DNA of 64,000 nucleotides from Quercus robur (lineage: Eukaryota; Streptophyta; Magnoliopsida; Fagales; Fagaceae). Positions 12,702 to 25,100 of this stretch are shown here, one piece after another. Position numbers and translations under genes: made by a program. The stretch spans positions 49,826,290-49,890,289 of the forward strand of contig NC_065541.1 in NCBI RefSeq assembly GCF_932294415.1, read 5' to 3'. Numbering within the stretch: the first letter of the stretch is position 1; the number at the start of each line of letters is the position of its first letter. The notes under the pieces were generated by a model that saw nothing but the letters and a program-made list of their open reading frames with translations, was not told the DNA's origin and did not search any database.

Positions 12702-13444
12702 TGTAGGGGTGAAATTTACAAGTCAACAGTGGGCTTTGGGCCCCGCGCAGAGTCTAGCCATGACAAGAAGGGAAAACGGGGCCAGAAGATTTCCAGCCCA
12801 ATCCTGTTGGGCCGAACTTATTTAAGGGGCGTCCGAGGAGGAGTGCCTCCTCAGACACACCAAATGGGAGTCCAACGTACACCCTGCACACAATGAGGAA
12901 CCATCCCAAGCAAGAGGAAAATGTTAGACGTCCAGGAGGCAACCACAGTTGCCGCATTAAATGCAAGGAAGCTACTTTTCCAGTCACATTAATGTAGAGA
13001 AGACAGGTGAATAGTGTTATCTTGGCCAGTGCAACTCACAGAAAGATAAGGTGGATGTCCGATGGGACAGGCACTCAAGTGAAAGTCCAGATGGTTAACA
13101 AGTGTAAGGCTCTTATCAATTTGAGGGTGCTATATAAGAGAAGGAAATCCCCATGAAGAGGGGATCAGAGAATTGAGGAAAAAGAAAGAGAGAGAGAGAG
13201 GTGAAAGAATTCTGTAGTCTGTAACCAAGAGCAAGAGGTGCACTTATACGTCTCCTCGAATCGATACCCTGTGAACTAAAATGGAATATTCTCACGTTCA
13301 ATATGCTGCATGGCATACATCTAACTGACGTTCACTTCGTCTAGCCCTAGTTCTATAACTCGCTCTCTACAAATTCATTGTCTAGGGACTTTTGGGCCAG
13401 AACCACTTACTTGTTGGGCCTGGGCCCCAAAAACCGCCCCTACA
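12702..13444 (+). repeat. 5' LTR of element A
   Basis: Bounded by TGTAGGGG and CCCCTACA, a perfect 8-bp terminal inverted repeat with the canonical TG...CA ends, and followed two bases later by the primer site. A TATATAAGAG at about 13131 is a likely TATA box. Length 743 bp. It differs from the LTRs of B, C and D, so A is a separate family within the lineage. Confidence 0.88.
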
Positions 13445-13446
13445 AT

Positions 13447-13464
13447 TGGCGCCGTCTGTGGGAA
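13447..13464 (+). other. Primer-binding site of element A
   Basis: TGGCGCCGTCTGTGGG lies two bases past the LTR end. The leading TGGCGCCGT is usual for plant Tat and Athila elements. I did not assign the tRNA. Confidence 0.8.
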
Positions 13465-13497
13465 GAACTTGTGTCTCGACAAGTGAAACAGTAAGAA

Positions 13498-16400
13498 ATG
13501 GAAGGACCAGGTCCGCGCCAAACCGGACGTGCAGATTCTCAACGGCAGGACAATTTTTTAAATCTCGAACGAGGGAAGGACCAAGATAATCAACGAGAGG
13601 GCAGTGTGAACACCTCTCACACGAGTAGAAGCCGCTCAAAATGGAAGGATCATGCATCCCATAAGCAAAACGATCGAAAGGCTCTACAACAAGAGATTGA
13701 TGATCTGAAGAAGAAGCTGCGCCGAGCGCAGTAGAAACGTCCTTCACCCGACTCAGGCACTAGCAGTGATGAGGAAAACGAATACCGGCGAAGATCAAGA
13801 ACCCCTCTGAGCGAGACATTTTCCTACGAGGAAGAGCGGCCTCACAAACGCAGCCACAAAAGCCCATCTTACCAAGGCCTGGCCAACGATGCCATGAGCA
13901 AGGCCCTGGATCACATCTCCCAGTCGCCGTTCACGCATAGAATAAAGAGGGCAGTGCTCCCTCGGTGGTTCCATCAACCAACGTTTGCCATATACAATGG
14001 TCGGACCGACCCAGTAGAGCATGTAAGCCAATTCAATCAGAGGATGGTCGTCCACTCCAGGGATGAGGCGTTAATGTGTAAGGTGTTTCCATCAAGCTTG
14101 GGACCTATGGCGATGAGATGGTTTGATGCCCTCCAGCCGAATTCCATAGATTCCTTTAAACAGCTAACACAGGCTTTTGGTTCCCGTTTCATCACCAGCA
14201 CTAGAGTCCCTCAGCCCCTCGACTCCCTCCTATCCTTGTCCATGTGGGAAGGAGAGACGCTAAAGGCCTACTCGGACAGGTACTGGGAAATGTGTAACGA
14301 CATAGAAGGAAATTACGATGACGTCGCCATTAGACATTCAAAAGGGGCTTGCCGACAGAACATGGCTTAAGAAAGTCCCTCACTGGGAAGCCAGTCACCA
14401 GCGTGCGCCAACTCATGGACAGAATTGACAAGTACAAAAGGGTCGAGAAGGACCAGCAGATGGGGAAGGGTAAAGCGAAGGTTGTCCCTCAGGAGAGGGG
14501 GGACTTCAGGTTGGACCGCTTTAACAGTAGTAACAGGCCGAGAAGAGACTACGTGGAACAGTCCGGACCTACTGGGGCTCAGGCAGTCCATGCTGTGTTC
14601 CGAGAATCGTTGCACAAGATCCTGGAGAAGGTGAAGTGCGAACCCTTCTTTCAGTGGCCGAACAGGATGGCGGGCGACCCCTTAAAACGCAATCAGAATC
14701 TGTACTACGCGTACCACCAGGAGCCAGGTCACACCACCGACGATTGCAGGAATCTGAAAAACCACTTGGATCGGCTTGTCCGAGAAGGGAAGTTGAGGCA
14801 TCTATTGCACCGCCCTGAAGGATGGCAGGAACAGTCAAATGTCGAAACCAGACAAGGCACATTGAGGCCACCCATTGGCACAATAAATGTCATTCTTGCC
14901 GCACCTGGGAGAACCGGTTCTAGCCCTTTCATAGTAATGTCAGTGGGCAGGTTCCCGACTAAGCCAGACGAAAGGGAATCCAAGAGAGCCAAAGTGAGTG
15001 CCACGCCATTGATCGGGTTCACGGAGGAAGACAAGCAAGGAACCCTTCAACCCCACGACGATGCCCTAGTCGTCACGCTTAGAATAGGAGGTTATGACAT
15101 GAAAAGGGTGTTAGTTGATCAAGGCAGCGCCATGGAGGTAATGTACCCTGATTTGTATAAGGGGTTGAACTTGAAGCCAGAAGACCTGTCGCCATACGAT
15201 TCCCCTCTGGTCAGCTTCGAAGGAAAAATCGTCATCCCGAAAGGCATGATTAGGCTGCCTGTGCAAACAGACTCAGACGTGGTAGAGGTGAACTTCATTG
15301 TCGTAGATGCATACTCCCCCTACACAGTTATTGTGGCCCGGCCGTGGCTTCATGCACTAGGGGCTGTGCCATCAACCTTGCACCAAAAAGTGAAGTATCC
15401 GTTAGGAGGTCAAGTCAAAGAAATAATAGGGAACCAAGGAATGGCTAGACAATGCATGGTGTCGGCAATCTCACGACGACCAAATAGTGAACCTTCCACT
15501 TCAGCCGAGAGCGGCTTATAGCAATCAATGACCCCGATCCCAACTGCGGGTAGTGGAGGACCGGTCATGGAGGCGAGCTGTGAAGAGCTGGAGAAAGTAC
15601 TCGTCGGATCAGACCCTGAGAGGTTTTTTCAGATCGGCTCGGAATTACCACCACAGGAGAAGTCAACGCTAATTGATTTTCTTCGACGGAATGAGGACGT
15701 ATTCGCCTGGGATCCCTATGAGGCCCCCGGGGTTGACTCAGATCTCATATGCCATCACCTTAATGTTAACCCGGCTATAACACCAAAGAAGCAACCTCCT
15801 CGGCGGCCGTAAAAAGAACATGCAGACGCTGTGAGAGAAGAGGTCGCAAAATTGAAGAAAGCTGGGGCTATCAAGGAAGTATTCTACCCCGAATGGTTAG
15901 CCAACACAGTCGTGGTAAAGAAGAAGAGCGGGAAATGGCGGGTCTGTGTAGACTTCACGGACTTAAACAAGGCCTGCCCAAAGGATCCTTTCCCAATGCC
16001 GCGGATAGACCGATTGGTAGATGCGACTGTCGGACACCCCCGAATGAGTTTTTTGGACGCTTTCCAGGGCTTCCATCAGATATCCCTGGCTGCCGAAGAC
16101 CAAGAAAAAACCGCTTTTGTCACCCCAGTTGGAAACTATCATTATAAGGTAATGCCCTTCGGCTTGAAGAATGCCGGGTCGACCTATCAGAGGATGATGA
16201 CTAGGATGTTTGAACAGCAGATGGGTAAGACTGTTGAAGTGTATATAGATGACATGGTAGTAAAGAGCAAATTGGTGGCCGACCACATCAGAGACCTCGG
16301 TGAAGTCTTTCAAATTCTGAGAAAATACAAGCTACGACTGAATGCATCCAAATGTTCATTTGGGGTGGGATCAAGAAAGTTCTTAGGCTATATGGTGACC

Positions 16401-18848
16401 CACAGGGGAATAGAAGTCAACCCTGATCAAATAAGAGCCATTCATAGCCTGCAGCCCCCTCAGAATCCCAAAGAGGTCCAGAAGCTTACCGGCATGATAG
16501 TTGTTTTAAACCGTTTCATCTCCCGCTCAGCGGACAGATGCAGACCTTTCTTCCTCCTATTGCACAAGTGGAAGGGCTTCGAGTGGACTGAGGAGTGTGC
16601 TTTAGCTTTCCAGCAACTCAAGGAATACCTCGCCCGACCACCGATCATGTCCAGTCCCGATGCCGACGAGGTGTTGTTCGCATAGATCGCAGTAGCCTCT
16701 CATGCGGTGAGCTTAGTGCTAATCCGAGAAGACAACGACACGCAACGACCCGTGTATTACGTGAGCAAATCGCTGCAGGAGGTAGAGACCTGGTATCTCC
16801 CCCTTGAAAAAGCTATCTTGGCCGTCGTACAAGCCACGCGGAAGCTCCCCCACTATTTTCAGGCACATACAGTAGTTGTGCTAACTCAACTTCCGCTAAA
16901 ATCCGTCCTCCGCAGCGCCGACTACATAGGTAGAATTGCTAAGTGGGGAACGATCCTGGGCGCCTTCGACATTAGATACATGCCTCGCACCGCCATAAAA
17001 GGTCAGGTCCTCACTGATCTAGTAGCTGAATTTGCGGAGCCCACCCTAGAAGGAATGGAAATGTCGGGATCACCAAGTGCTGATGAGAAACTGATCAGCA
17101 TAGTCTCTCAACATGAACATAATTGGTGGAAAGCACACATCGACGGAGCAGCGAACCAAAGGGGCTCAGGGGTGGGGCCTGTTCTAGTCTCTCCCGAAGG
17201 GATAACCATAGAAAAGTCGTTGAGGCTCGGATTCTCTGCCACGAATAACGAAGCCGAGTATAAGGCGCTGTTAGAGGGGATGTCAATGATCCGAAAATTG
17301 GGTGGAAAGTGCATAAGTATATTCTCGGATTCGAGACTCATCGTGGGACAAGTGAACGGGGAATTGGAGGCGAAGGATGAAAGAATGCAAAAGTACCTTG
17401 CCCGGGCTAAACACCTGCAGACCCATTTCTATCACTTCCGCTTAACGCATATACCCAGAAGTGGGAACACCCATGCTGATTCTTTCGTAACGCTGGCCAC
17501 CTCCTCGGCTCAGCCCCTTCCGCGGGTTATTTTAGTTGAAGATCTCTGCCGCCCAACAACAGAGAAGGCCAACGGAATTCGAGTACACAACGTCGGGGCA
17601 GGACCTAGCTAGATGGACCCTCTGGTGCTGTTCTTAAAGCATGACACCTTGCCAGACGATAAGGTTGAGGCTGACAAAATCATGAGGAAAGCTTCTCGAT
17701 TCTAGCTGTCTGAGGACTCCAAACTTTACAGACGCTCGTTCTCGGGGCCATACCTACTATGTGTGCACCCAAAGGCTACAGAACTCATCCTGGAGGAGTT
17801 ACATGAAAGGATTTTTGGAAGCCATACGGGGGGCAGGTCCCTCTCCCACAGGGCCATGACGCTAGGTTACTGGTGGCCGAGCATGCATAAAGAGGCTCTG
17901 GAATATGTGAAGAAGTGCGACCAATGCCAAAAGTTCGCCCCAAACATACATCAGCTGGGCGGAGAACTTAACCCGCTGTCCAGCCCTTGGCCATTCGCAC
18001 AATGGGGCCTAGACATACTAGGACCGTTCCCCAAAGTGGCTGGGAACAAGAAATTTCTTCTCGTCGGCACCGATTACTTCACAAAGTGCATCGAAGCTGA
18101 GGCGTTGGCAAACATCAGGGACGTCGATGTCAAGAAGTTTGTTTGGAAAAATATTATCACTAGGTTCGGGACCCTGCACACCCTGATCTCGGACAACGGC
18201 CTCCAGTTTGACAGCAAAGCCTTCAGAGAATACTGTAATGAGCTGGAAATTATCAATCGATACTCCATACCGGCCTACCCACAGGGTAATGGACAGGCGG
18301 CAGCCATCAATAAAACCATAGTGAATGGACTGAAAAAGAGGTTGGTCGATGCGAAAGGGAGGTGGGTTGAAGTGTTAGCCCATGTCTTATGGACATACCG
18401 CACCACGCCTCGCAGGTCCACGGGAGAAACCCCCTTTTCATTGATCTACGGAGCTGAGGCTATCATCCCACTGGAGATAAACTTCCCAACACAGAGGACA
18501 ACTGCCTTCAACCCCATTGCTAATAACAGCCTTCTGGAAAAAAGCTTGGATCTCCTCGAAGAAAAAAGGGAAAGTGTAATGGTCCACCTAGCATACTATC
18601 AGCAAAAGCTCAAACAGGGCTACGACGCCAAGGTGAAGTCAAGGCCATTGGCGCCCGGGGATCTAGTGCTGAGGAAAGTCCTGGGCACCGCGAGGAACCC
18701 TGCATGGGGAAAGCTTAGACCAAACTGGGAGGGCCCATACCGTATCACTTCCGTAGCCGGCATAGGGGCATACTTTTTGGAAGATTTGGATGAACATGTG
18801 GTGCCACGCCCATGGAATGTAAATAACCTAAAAAGGTACTGTTATTAA
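13498..18848 (+). pseudogene. gag-pol region of element A (fossil)
   Basis: Recognisable parts: gag core at about 13890-14340 with WFHQPTFAIYNGRTDP and MRWFDAL; a nucleic-acid-binding segment near 14700-14770 (YAYHQEPGHTTDDCRNL); protease near 15050-15380 (VLVDQGSAMEVMY); reverse transcriptase at about 15830-16650 with the VYIDDMVVKS active-site box; RNase H near 16700-17030; second RNase H at about 17120-17500 (AHIDGAANQRGSG, SATNNEAEYKALLEGM); integrase at about 17770-18500 with the H-H-C-C finger (CDQCQKFAPN) and the catalytic core (DILGPFPK, LISDNGLQFDS). The reading is interrupted about five times overall. Confidence 0.85.
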
Positions 18849-18893
18849 TGAAAGACATCATTCTTGACGCCGTATTACTATACAGCTACTTGG

Positions 18894-19407
18894 ACTAAGT
18901 GTTAAACAGAACCCAAGTCCTGCCTGGCTCCTCGGACCACAGACTTGGGGGAAATTAACCTCGCAGCGATTTTCACTAAGTGTTAAACAGAACCCAAGTC
19001 CTGCCTGGCTCCTCGGACCACAGACTTGGGGGAAATTAACATCGCAGCGATTTTCACTAAGTGTTAAACAGAACCCAAGTCCTGTCTGGCTCCTCGGACC
19101 ACAGACTTGGGGGAAATTAACCTCGAAGCCACTTTCACTAAGTGTTAAACAGAACCCAAGTCCTTCCTGGCTCTTCGGACCACAGACTTGGGGGAAATTA
19201 ACCTCGAAGCCATTTTCACTAAGTGTTAAACAGAACCCAAGTCCTGCCTGGCTCCTCGGACCACAGACTTGGGGGAAATTAACCTCGTAGCGATTTTCAC
19301 TAAGTGTTAAACAGAACCCCAAGTCCTGCCTGGCTCCTCGGACCACAGACTTGGGAGAAATTAACCTCGAAGCCACTTTCACTAAGTGTTAAACAGAACC
19401 CAAGTCC
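18894..19407 (+). repeat. 81-bp tandem array after pol of element A
   Basis: Six full units plus a partial one, with period 81 (starts near 18894, 18975, 19056, 19137, 19218, 19299, 19381). Each unit carries ACTAAGTGTTAAACAGAACC, CCAAGTCC and CTCCTCGGACCACAGACTTG. The units are homologous to those in the arrays of elements B and C. Because 81 is a multiple of three, a minus-strand frame stays open through the array; that frame is an artefact. Confidence 0.92.
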
Positions 19408-19422
19408 TCTTGACCAACGAGC

Positions 19423-20896
19423 TTGCTGGAGCTGATGGAAGGTCAGCCGGGAAAGACTGTACCTGCAAAAACAATACCAACCCAGGCTTCATCTCTTCCA
19501 GCTAGGTCTCCTCCTCCTGCTCCTCGTCACCCTCCTCGGTCATCTCCACAACCAGCGCTTCCCAACGCTGCTGAGCAGAAAAGGCGCAGAGAACAGAAGG
19601 GCAAGGAGGTGGCGGATACGAGCAAGTCTCGTCCCACTCGAGAGGAGGATGACCAACGAGCTGCAAAGCAATAGAAAACTAAGCACCAAACCACGCGGGG
19701 CCAAGAGAAATCTGATTCCCCACATCCTAAGCCACAAGCATGGTTGCCAGCACCTATGCACGGTGGGGAGCCCCTGCGAGATGTTGCCTCTATAAGGGAC
19801 TTTAACGGCGGCATAGGGTGTCACGTAGCCTCGGCCATAAAGGAAGCCTTATTGCTCCCGAAAGACATGGCCGAAATAAAGAATATGAGGAAGAATGAAC
19901 TCGTCCTCGACAACAAACGATATTTGGGCATGGTAAGAAGCTATCTTTTATCCTTTTTCATTCTATGACTGTTACTCACTAATATGCACTTTTCATTGAC
20001 TACAGTGTTAACCTCCTTTCTTTTTTTTTTTACAGATCATCCAAAATACTTTCAAGCTAGATGAGATGCTCAATGCCTGTTCCGATCAGCTAGATGGCGA
20101 AAGGAAAAGACGGGCAACGGCTGTACAGACCTTGTCCAAATCTGAACAGGACTTGGCCGACGCAAGGAAAAAACTACAGGTCGAAGAGCAAGCTCGTAAG
20201 AGCGCCGAGTCAGCATTAAAAGGCTACCAGAAGCAGGCCGAGGACCAAGCAAGGCTTCTGCGAGAGGCGAATGCCGAGCTAAAGAAGACTCAGGAGCAAG
20301 CTCTTGTTCTTAAGAAGCACCTGGAGGAAACTCAGAAGCTAAGGGAGCAAGCTGAAAAGCTCAAAGAGCAAGCCGAGAAAGCGAAAATCAATGCCGAACA
20401 GGCAATGAACGAAGCTGAGCAGAGAGGCTACGAAGTTGGTATAGCTGAAACTGAGAAGGCTTTGAGAGCCGAGGTTCCAGAGGTATGCCGAATCTACTGC
20501 GCAAGAACTTGGAGCGAGGCTCTTAACCGTGCTGGGGTTGAGGCCTCATCCGAGTTACGTAGGCCGGAGAACATATATTATCCCGAGGCGATACGCCCCT
20601 CAGTTCTTCAACCCCATCAGGCTGATGCTCCTTCCCCAGTTATTAACCTAAACGAGGAGGTTTTGCCTCGCAATTCTCCTCCTCGCGGCCAACCGGAACC
20701 AGCTAAAGAGGGACTTGCCCCTCCAGGAGCTTCCCCAGACAAGACCACCACCGCTTCGGAGGCAGAGACGGCCTCCCAGGGTTTTCAACGGAAATTGGAC
20801 TCCACAGTTCTACCCACTGGGAGCATTACCAAAGCCAAAGATGGAATCTCAACTTCGGAGGCAGACCTACCCGCCAGCCAGAACCCACAGATCTAG
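19423..20896 (+). pseudogene. Extra ORF of a Tat-lineage element with coiled coil (fossil)
   Basis: A retrotransposon-borne extra reading frame unrelated to gag or pol. The front is Pro/Ser- and Lys/Glu-rich. A middle block reads IKEALLLPKDMAEIKNMRKNE. About 20070-20470 is a long Glu/Lys/Gln/Ala heptad-like coiled coil. It is followed by a compact motif, YCARTWSEALNRAGVEASS then NIYYPEAI, and a Pro-rich tail. A GT...AG-bounded, pyrimidine-rich stretch around 19935-20035 looks like an intron. Extra ORFs next to pol, in sense or antisense, are known in Tat/Ogre elements. By position next to B's array and by analogy with element C, it more likely belongs to B as an antisense ORF than to A, but the sense alternative is not excluded. 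The copy is broken; function unknown. Confidence 0.6.
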
Positions 20897-21105
20897 TTGA
20901 AATTTAAAAAAGTAAAACCTGTTTTGTAACTTAATTAGACACTTAGTAGAGGACTTTCTTGCTTATTTTCTTATCACTCTTGCGGCTCTATATTATTTTT
21001 GCACTCGTTCACTTTGTCATTGTAATTTTAGATGGGTTCATTTCAACCACCTTCTTGATTGTATGCCAACTTGCGTCCAAAGATCTCCCTCTGACTCCTC
21101 AATGA
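20897..21105 (+). other. Trailer of the extra ORF
   Basis: T-rich, non-coding DNA between the extra ORF's stop and B's array. It reads like a 3' UTR on the plus strand, but no exact AATAAA was found. Confidence 0.3.
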
Positions 21106-21109
21106 ATGT

Positions 21110-22150
21110 TACAGGGCATTATTTCCCGTCAAGTTTATGATTAGAAGATCTATCACAACTCTGTTACTATTCAATAATTCAATACACAACATAGGAGGTT
21201 AATCTCTACCAAGTTTGCGGTCTGAGGACCTGGCATAACTTAGTTTCTATTCACCGTTTTAATATACCTTATAGGGCGTTAATTTCCACTAAGTTCGCGA
21301 TCCGAGGACCTGGCACAACTTAGTTTCTGTTCAACAATTCAATATACAATATAGGATGTTAATTTCCACTAATTTTGCGATCCGAGGACCTGGCATAACT
21401 TAGCTTCTGTTTAACAATTCAATATAAATCATAGGACGTTAATTTCTACTAAAGTTTGCGATCCGAGGACCTGGCATAACTTAGTTTCGGTTTAACATTT
21501 CAATATAAATTATGGGATGTTAATTTCCACTAAGTTTACGATCCGAGGACCTGGCATGGCTTAGTTTCTGTTTAACATTTCAATATAAATTATGGGATGT
21601 TAATTTCCACTAAGTTTGCGATCCGAGGACCTGGCACGGCTTAGTTTCTGTTTAACATTTCAATATAAATTATGGGATGTTAATTTCCACTAAGTTTGCG
21701 ATCCGAGGACCTGGCATAGCTTAGTTTCTGTTTAACATTTCAATATAAATTATGGGATGTTAATTTCCACTAAGTTTACGATCCGAGGACCTGGCATAGC
21801 TTAATTTCTGTTTAACATTTCAATATACAATATCGGATGTTAATTTCCACTAAGTTTGCGATCCGAGGACCTGGCATAACTTAGTTTCTGTTTAACATTT
21901 CAATATAAATTATGGGACGTTAATTTCCACTAAGTTTGCGATCCAAGAACCTGGCATAGCTTAGTTTCTGTTTAATATTTCAATATAAATTATGGGACGT
22001 TAATTTCCACTAAGTTTGAGTTCCGAGGACCTGGCATAGCTTAGTTTCTGTTTAATATTTCAATATACAATGTAGGATGTTAATTTCCACTAAGTTGGCG
22101 ATCGGAAGACCTGGCATAACTTAGTTTCTGTTTAACAATTCAATATAAAT
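21110..22150 (-). repeat. 80-bp tandem array after pol of element B
   Basis: About 12-13 units of 80 bp. TCCGAGGACCTGGCA recurs near 21301, 21381, 21462, 21542, 21622, 21702, 21782, 21862 and onward to ~22102. Read on the minus strand the units align with A's 81-bp units: both share GGAAATTAAC, TGTTAAACAGAA and a GGTCCTCGGA-type core. The leftmost units are the most diverged. Confidence 0.92.
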
Positions 22151-25100
22151 CATAAGATGCAGGAGTACAGGATGTATGGTTGACATAAGTTAAAAGAAAA
22201 TATTTGAATTGAAACACTTTTATTAATAATAATACCTCTTGAGATTCCCAATTAGGTCCCAGTTTTCCCCAATTTGGATTCTTAGTGGCCCCCAGGACTT
22301 TCCTCAGCACCAGATATCCTATGGCTAACAGCCTCATCCTCACATTGCTATCATAGCCCTGCTTGAGTTTATGTTGGTAGTAAGCTAGTCGAACCATCGC
22401 GCTCTCCCTTCGTTCTTCAATCAGGTCCAAACTTTTCTCCAACATTGCATCATTGCTACCCGAAGAGAATGTACTGGTCCTTAACGTTGGGAATCCAGTT
22501 TCCAGGGGAATGACGGCCTCGGCCCCATAGGTCATGGAAAAGGGAGTTTCCCCCGTCGAACGTCGGGGTGTTGTCCAATACGTCCAAAGCATATGTGGCA
22601 ATTCTTCCACCCATTTTCCTTTTGCGTCATCCAGTCTCTTCTTAAGCCCATTGACTATTACTTTGTTAACAGCTTCAGCCTGCCCATTGCCTTGTGGATA
22701 AGCCGGAGTGGAGTATCTATTTCTTATTCCCAGCTCTGAATAATAATCCCTAAAGGCATTGCTATCGAATTGGAGTCCATTATCTGAGACAAGAATTCGG
22801 GGAATACCAAATCGTGTAACAATGTTCCTCCAAACAAACTTCTTCACATCTACGTCCCTGATGTTCGCCAAGGGCTCAGCTTCAACTCATTTAGTGAAGT
22901 AGTCTGTGCCGACCAGCAGGTACTTCTTGTTTCCTATGGCTTTAGGAAAAGGGCCGACAATGTCCAGCCCCCACTGCGCAAAAGGCCAAGGGCTATAGAG
23001 AGGGTTAAGAACTCCTCCCGGTTGGTGGATATTCGGAGCATATCTTTGACACTGATCGCATTTCTTGACGTACTCCTGCGCTTCCCTCCGCATATTTGGC
23101 CACCAATAACCTTGTGTGAGGGCTCGACATGATAGAGACCTTCCCCCTGTATGGCTCCCACAAATGCCCTCATGCAATTCCTCCAGTATCGACTCTGCTG
23201 TCTCAGGAGGCACACAGAGCAGGTATGGGCCAGAGAAGGACCGTTTGTATAACTTTTTATCCTCGAATAACCAGTACCGAGGAGCCCTCCTTCGTATTTT
23301 CTCAGCTTCCACCTTATCGTCGGGCAATACGTCACTTTCAAGGAATTTTAATATGGGATCCATCCAGCTTGACGACGGATTAGTTTGTCTGATTTGGCAA
23401 ACCTCCTTCTCTGGTGAGGTAGGGGTACACAGGTCTTCGATGATAATCATCTGAGGAAAATTTCGTACTGAGGAGGTGGCAAGGGTCGCCAAGGAATCAG
23501 CGTGGGTATTTTCACCTCGAGGAATATGCAACAAGTCAAAAGACTCGAACTTCGTTCGTAGACGTCTAACCCGGTTCAGATACCCTTGCATCCTCGGGTC
23601 CCGGGCCTCCAATTCTCCTCTCACCTGGCCGACCACCAATCTCAAATCTGAGAATAACTTCACTGACTTTCCGCCCATTTTATGGACCATACCCATTCCC
23701 ATTATCAAACCTTCGTATTCTGATTCATTGTTAGTAGCCGAGAACCCTAGTCTTAACGACTTCTTGATGATGACCTCTTCGGGGGATATCAACACCAATC
23801 CCAATCCTGCTCCCCGTTGGTTTACAGCCCCATCCACGTACACTTTCCATAAAGACTCTCCTTGTGTGGATATTAGGCCAACCGATTTTTCATCCATGTG
23901 ATCTTGATTCCTATTAACTTCCTCTGGGCACTCAACGAATTCAGCCACCAGATCGGCAAGGACTTGACCTTTTACAAAAGTGTGAGGCATGTATTTGATA
24001 TCAAAAGCACCCAGAATCGTGCCCCACTTGGCAATTCTTCCGGTGTAGTCAGCACTTCTGAGTATGGACTTGAGAGGCAGTTAGGTCAAGATAACCACAG
24101 TGTGGGCTTGAAAATAGTGCGGAAGTTTGCGTGTTGCATGAACTACCGCCAGTATAGCCTTTTCTATCGACAGATATCTCACCTCGGCTTCATGGAGGGA
24201 TTTACTTACATAATAAACCGGCCTTTGGACGCCATTGTCTTCTCGTATCAAGACGAAACTAACTGCATAAGGGGCTACCGCCAAATAAGCATACAACACC
24301 TCATCCACCTCAGGGCTAGACATGATAGGCAGCCTGGACAAGTAATCTTTCAACTGCTGGAACGCTTCAGCACACTCCGCAGTCCATTTAAATCCTTGCC
24401 ACTTATGTAGTAGGCGGAAAAAAGGACGACACCTCTCAGCCGACCTGGAGATGAACCGATTCAACGCGGCAGTCATCCACGTCAGTTTCTGCACCTCTTT
24501 TGGATTCCGAGGTGCTTGCAAATCGTTAATGGCCCTAATTTGGTCTGGATTCACCTCAATTCCTCTATGGGTCACCATGTACCCCAAGAATTTCCCGGAA
24601 CCTACACCAAAGGAGCACTTCGAAGCATTCAAGCACAACTTGTGTTTTCTCAGTATCCCGAAGATACTCGTGAGGTCTTCCACGTGTTCGGACACTACTT
24701 TACTTTTCACAACCATATCATTGATATAAACTTCAATACTTCTACCCAGTTGTGGTTCAAACATCTTCGTCGTCATGCGTTGGTAGGTAGATCCAGCGTT
24801 TTTTAAGCCGAAGGGCATCACTTTATAATGGTAATTCCCAATTAGGGTCACAAAAGCAGTCTTTTCCTGATCGTCGGCGGCCAGTGGTATTTGGTGATAC
24901 CCTTGAAAGGCATCCAAGAAACTCATCCTGGGGTGACCCACGGTCGTATCCACCAACTGGTCGATCTTCGGCATAGAAAATGGATCTTTGGGGCAGGCCT
25001 TATTAAGATCCGTGAAGTCCACGCACACCCGCCATTTTCCTGTCTTCTTTTTTACTACCACCATATTGGCCAACCATTGAGGGTAAAAAACTTCCTTGAT

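Larger units (their letters stand above)
12702..19407 (+). mobile_element. Element A: Ty3/gypsy retrotransposon, Tat/Ogre lineage, broken
   Basis: Parts in order: 5' LTR, primer-binding site, gag, protease, reverse transcriptase, RNase H, a second archaeal-type RNase H, integrase, then an 81-bp tandem array. The second RNase H between the usual RNase H and the integrase is the hallmark of the Tat lineage. No chromodomain follows the integrase. No matching 3' LTR was found, and past the array the sequence appears to pass into element B, which lies on the other strand. The coding part carries roughly five interruptions, so this is a dead copy. Age cannot be read from an LTR pair because only one LTR is present. 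Confidence 0.88.

Noticed and set aside
13382-13747. Minus-strand frame across the LTR/gag leader of element A
   Set aside because: Shadow of the GC-richer retrotransposon sequence; gag reads on the plus strand.
18858-19382. Minus-strand frame of 174 codons with repeated CGPRSQAGLGFCLTLSEN units
   Set aside because: It runs through the 81-bp array; a period divisible by three keeps any stop-free frame open. No start context or domain.
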